A stretch of DNA of 9,028 nt from Candidatus Zixiibacteriota bacterium (GTDB lineage: Bacteria > Zixibacteria > MSB-5A5 > CAIYYT01). This document shows, piece after piece, positions 5,859 through 9,028 of this stretch; the stretch's first letter is position 1; the number at the start of each line of letters is the position of its first letter. The DNA lies in the NCBI GenBank assembly GCA_026397575.1, contig JAPLUP010000611.1, positions 1 to 9,028 of the forward strand, given 5' to 3'. A model generated the notes under the pieces. It saw only the letters and a list, made by a program, of their open reading frames with translations. It was not told the origin of the DNA and did no database searches. Position numbers and translations under genes: made by a program.

Positions 5859-6668
5859 TTAGCGTGGCATCCAATGCGAAAGTCGCCGCCAGTTTCGCAA
5901 TCGCTGATACTCGGAGGTCTCACGAATTCGTCCGATGCGGAACTCGTCACGGCCCGATAGCGCCATGAAAGGTCGCAAGTCTAGAGAATGAGAGGTCGAA
6001 GACCATATACGATATAGGTGATCATATCGGGCGAGCTGATTCATGTGGCGTGCCAAAGCGCGTAGGTCATTCGGCCCATCAAACAACGAGTACCATTTGG
6101 CTCTTGGTTTCAACTTGAATTCCTCTACAACCTTTCTGAGTCGCTGGTCTGACATTAGTTGATCAAGGACACTCACTTGCCTCCGTGCGTCATCTGCTGA
6201 TGGTAGTGTGATTCTCGGCCCGATCGGATCCGATGCCAAGGCTTTGGCGAATTCCACTCCTTTTCCTGTCTCCGGAATTAGAGTCTCAAGAAATTTGCGA
6301 CTGTTGTGGAAATGGTTCACCAGCCAAGAGAGGGCTCGTTCACAATAAGTCTCGTCCGATTCGAGGATATACTCTATAGATAGTAAGGCCTCGAAGGAGC
6401 TTCTGATAACCGGCCTAGCCGGAACGGCGGAGCCATGGGACAACAATAGCTCGACTGCGTCGGTCATTTCGAGAATGTGCCGATACAGAGCAAGTACAGT
6501 CATGTCCTCAAATATGTCACCTTCCACAGACAATGTGCATCTCATCAGTGCGTTTGTGCCGAAATCTACAAACTCCCTTAGGACCGGAAGCGCGATCCTT
6601 AGCGATTCCCTCGCCTCTGCAATCGAAACCTCTCGATAGAGGATGTCCAGATGTGGTTTCGTAGACAT
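5859..6668 (-). CDS. DUF5677-like protein
   Basis: The 269-residue, mainly helical soluble protein has no signal peptide. It has the pattern of the DUF5677 family: a central pair of helices reading LYRHILEMTDAVELLLSHGS followed by ARPVIRSSFEALLSIEYILE (residues 61-103), and a C-terminal segment KWYSLFDGPNDLRALAR followed by YDHLYRIWSSTSHSLD (191-230), where the Tyr and Ser/His positions are typical. The biochemical function is unknown; family members are often accessory genes scattered among genomic islands. The start is chosen at the ATG at 6668. A TTG at 6737 would add 23 residues with no good ribosome binding site, and neither start has a strong one. It lies between the repeat-nuclease cluster and the broken GH13 gene and is not clearly linked to either. 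The family call is by eye. Confidence 0.65.
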   Translation of the reverse strand: MSTKPHLDILYREVSIAEARESLRIALPVLREFVDFGTNALMRCTLSVEGDIFEDMTVLALYRHILEMTDAVELLLSHGSAVPARPVIRSSFEALLSIEYILESDETYCERALSWLVNHFHNSRKFLETLIPETGKGVEFAKALASDPIGPRITLPSADDARRQVSVLDQLMSDQRLRKVVEEFKLKPRAKWYSLFDGPNDLRALARHMNQLARYDHLYRIWSSTSHSLDLRPFMALSGRDEFRIGRIRETSEYQRLRNWRRLSHWMPR

Positions 6669-6767
6669 AGTAGTTTGCCTTAGTAGGCGGCTCAACTCAT
6701 ATCGGATCGGTGACAACGACCGAGTTCTGTAACTCAAACACGCTTCGGTCTTGACTCACTTTCCCCC

Positions 6768-9028
6768 CTACTCCTCCAACCCCCTCAGCATTACTTCTAC
6801 CCGATATCCTGCTGCTTCCGCAGCACTCAAAATCTGCCGCGCCATCTGCAACGCTGTTGCTGCCGTCGTGTCGTTCAGCTTGCTCTTGGCTTTGAGTTGT
6901 ATGATGACCGCTAAGAGCAGCGCGCTCACCAGTCGCTCAAGCTGTTCCTTGTTGAGATAGAGCACGTCTTCATGCCGATGAATCTGCAGATACTCAACCA
7001 CCCTCGGATCGACCAGTACTTCTTTCATTGCCTGCGCAATCGTCATTTTCGAGTATGGTGCCAGCGTATCCTCGAACGTCACCATGATCGATACCAAGAG
7101 CGCATCAGCATATCCGAGACTTTCGCTGCCGGAGAATTCGCGAAACGCCGACATCAACGATTTCCCCAGCAACCAATCATCAAGCCGCTTCTCGGCCAAC
7201 GCCGTCGCCGGTGCTGCTTCGCCTTTTGCGCGCAGATGTCCCAGCCGATGCACTGCTATCCAGCCGATTGCCACATGATGCAACGGCCGTGTCTGCTTGC
7301 CGCCACATTCCGACAACACCTCATCTAACAACCCCCGACCCACATCACGATCATCCAGTCGTTCATCCACCGGCACGACATTCACTTCGTTCATGATATC
7401 CAACAGCACATCCTCATATCCCGACTCGGCGCCAGAGTAATCCTGCGCTATCGCCAGATACCGAGCCATGGCCTGATGGAATTTCTTTCGCGGTTCACGA
7501 TCGTCCGTCGGCAGGTTTTACAGCATCTCCGCATTGATCGCCTCGCGGAATGGCGTCAACAACGGCTCGAGTGCCATCTCGCGATAGGCTTCCTCAATAC
7601 TCGGCACACCACCCCCCTGCAACTTGCCAGCCAAATTCCACCACGTGCAGCTCGGCGAACAACCCTTCATCCCCAATCTGTTTGCCCGCTCTGATATATT
7701 CCAACCCGGTACGATAATCACGGAAGATGTAATACACCCGCTCTCGCGCATCGAGCGCCAGCGCTTCCGCCAACGTCCGTGTGACCAGATACTCTTCCTC
7801 CCCCGTACCCGCGTTGATCTGCGTTGATGTATGTATCGTACCACGCGCGGTACTGTAGGCGTTGTTGTAGAGAATGATCGCCCGCTCGCCGCCGGCGCGA
7901 TTTGAATAGGCAAACACATTTTCGTCCACCCAACCATCAGGCGAATTGAAATCATAAAGCGCAAAATTCTCGGCGCCGCTGAACAACTTGCGACGTCGCA
8001 TCAACGGGAAGATCTCCCGCTCATGCCGTCGTACCATTTCCTCATCGACCTGCTCATCCCAGTACGCCTTGCGGTATTCCATGCCGTACTTTTCAGTGAA
8101 CCCTTCAATCTGCCCATGCCCAAACATCGGCAGCCCCGGCATCGTCACTAACATCATCGCCGCGCCGTAATATTTGTCCCCTTTGCCGAACTGCTCAATC
8201 GCCGTACGTTCATCGGGGTTATTCATAAAATTGACGAACCGCTTGGCAACTTCGGGACTGAACTTGAGCACGTTCTTCACGGTCATCCGGTACTTGGAGT
8301 TGTCTTCCATCTTCAGCATGTTCATAAACGCGCTGTTGTAAACCCGATGCATCCCCAGCGTCCGCACGAAATACCCTTCCATCAACCAAAACGCCTCGGC
8401 CAGCAGCAACGTATCCGGAACTTCCGCCTGCACTCGATCGACCACTTCCCGCCAGAACTCTTTCGGGAACACCTGATCGAACTGCTCCTTGCTCATTCCA
8501 TATTCCGCCCGTGACGGTATCGCACCGCCGTCGCCATGTTGCGGAAACCACAGTCGATGATAGTGCCGTTTCGCCAGCGTCATCGCCGCGTCAAAGCGAA
8601 TGATCGGGAACTTGCGCGCGACATGCAGGATCAACTGAATCACCGCCTCGCGCACTTCCGGAATCAGGAAATTCAACTGTGCCGTATCGTTCCACGGCAT
8701 GCTGGTGCCGTCGTTGCCGTGATAGATGTACTTTGCTTCCCCTGTCCATTTGTCGATCCGCTTGAACACTACCGCGGCATCGCGATGCTGCCAGTAGCCG
8801 TCTTCGATCTGAATACAAACTCGCGGGTCAAGCGACAGATCAACTCCGGTGAACTGATAGACCGGGAATGGCGGATAATCCAATTGCACAAACCAATTCG
8901 GATGCTCGACCACCCACCTAGAGTAAATCCCCATGTGATTGGGCACCATATCACTCGCCAGACGGATTCCCCGCTTCCAGGCCCGTTCACGTAGATTTTG
9001 ATATGCTTCTTCACCCCCGAGGTCAGCC
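6768..9028 (-). pseudogene. GH13 alpha-amylase-family gene, partial and apparently broken
   Basis: The reading frame enters from beyond the right edge (so the 5' end is missing) and encodes a catalytic GH13 barrel. Region I is ASDMVPNH at about 8958-8935. The region II nucleophile Asp is in IIRFDAAMTLAKRH (8590-8592). The acid/base Glu is in LLLAEAFW (8395-8397). The region IV Asp is in FMNNPDE (8212-8214), where the usual His-Asp pair reads Pro-Asp. Such enzymes cut or transfer alpha-glucans. The frame is lost near a run of six G on the minus strand (7612-7617) and would stop at 7594. Dropping one G gives VAGGGVPSIEEAYREMALEP, and good coding continues to FREAINAEML, then TAA at 7518-7520. 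The same frame runs straight on (NLPTDDREPRKKFHQAMARYLAIAQDY) for about 230 more helical residues to 6768. The ATG at 7469 has no ribosome binding site. The reading is one gene with a frameshift and a nonsense codon. The alternatives are base-calling errors, or a separate downstream gene starting at 7469. Confidence 0.7.

Noticed and set aside
5484..5960. A 158-residue plus-strand frame
   Set aside because: It starts inside the 69-bp hairpin, runs antisense into the end of the DUF5677-like gene, and has a composition unlike a protein.
8219..8994. Open frames on both strands inside the GH13 gene (8219-8551, 8536-8994)
   Set aside because: They are shadows of the GH13 coding frame, which carries all the recognisable catalytic motifs.

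Overview
The window looks like a piece of bacterial chromosome with moderate GC content and the character of an uncultured or candidate-phylum genome. It has short genes with good ribosome binding sites, wide intergenic gaps filled with palindromic repeats, and no ribosomal, tRNA or phage genes. No gene allows a firm taxonomic call. A Zixibacteria-like or related FCB-group lineage is only an impression from the style of the repeats and the large GH13 protein.

Layout of the left part. Bases 1-480 hold no convincing gene but contain several hairpins and the first copy (236-469) of a diverged repeat of about 235 bp. A secreted, probably beta-barrel protein follows at 494-1228. A long gap (1229-2000) holds a cluster of hairpins and the second copy of the repeat (1712-1943). 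A tight plus-strand operon of three genes then runs from 2001 to 4089: a four-helix membrane protein, a radical SAM protein with a B12-binding-like N-terminus, and another four-helix membrane protein. Each junction is a 4-base start/stop overlap, so the three are probably made together and may work together on an unknown, possibly membrane-associated, substrate.

Layout of the right part. All genes here are on the minus strand. At 4218-4733 is a small secreted lipocalin-like protein, convergent with the operon across a perfect 11-bp hairpin. At 4908-5375 is a small GIY-YIG nuclease gene of the YhbQ/UPF0213 type. It is set symmetrically between a 16-bp perfect inverted repeat and two nearly identical 69-bp hairpin elements, and its last 60 or so residues are translated repeat. 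This arrangement is the best candidate in the window for an undescribed system: a repeat family with a co-localised nuclease, reminiscent of REP/RAYT pairs. At 5859-6668 is a DUF5677-like protein. From 6768 past the right edge runs a large GH13 alpha-amylase-family gene that appears broken by a one-base shift at a run of six G and by an in-frame TAA.

The window is therefore a mosaic: one coherent operon, scattered secreted proteins, a decaying or mis-sequenced glycosidase gene, and a dense set of palindromic repeats centred on a nuclease gene.
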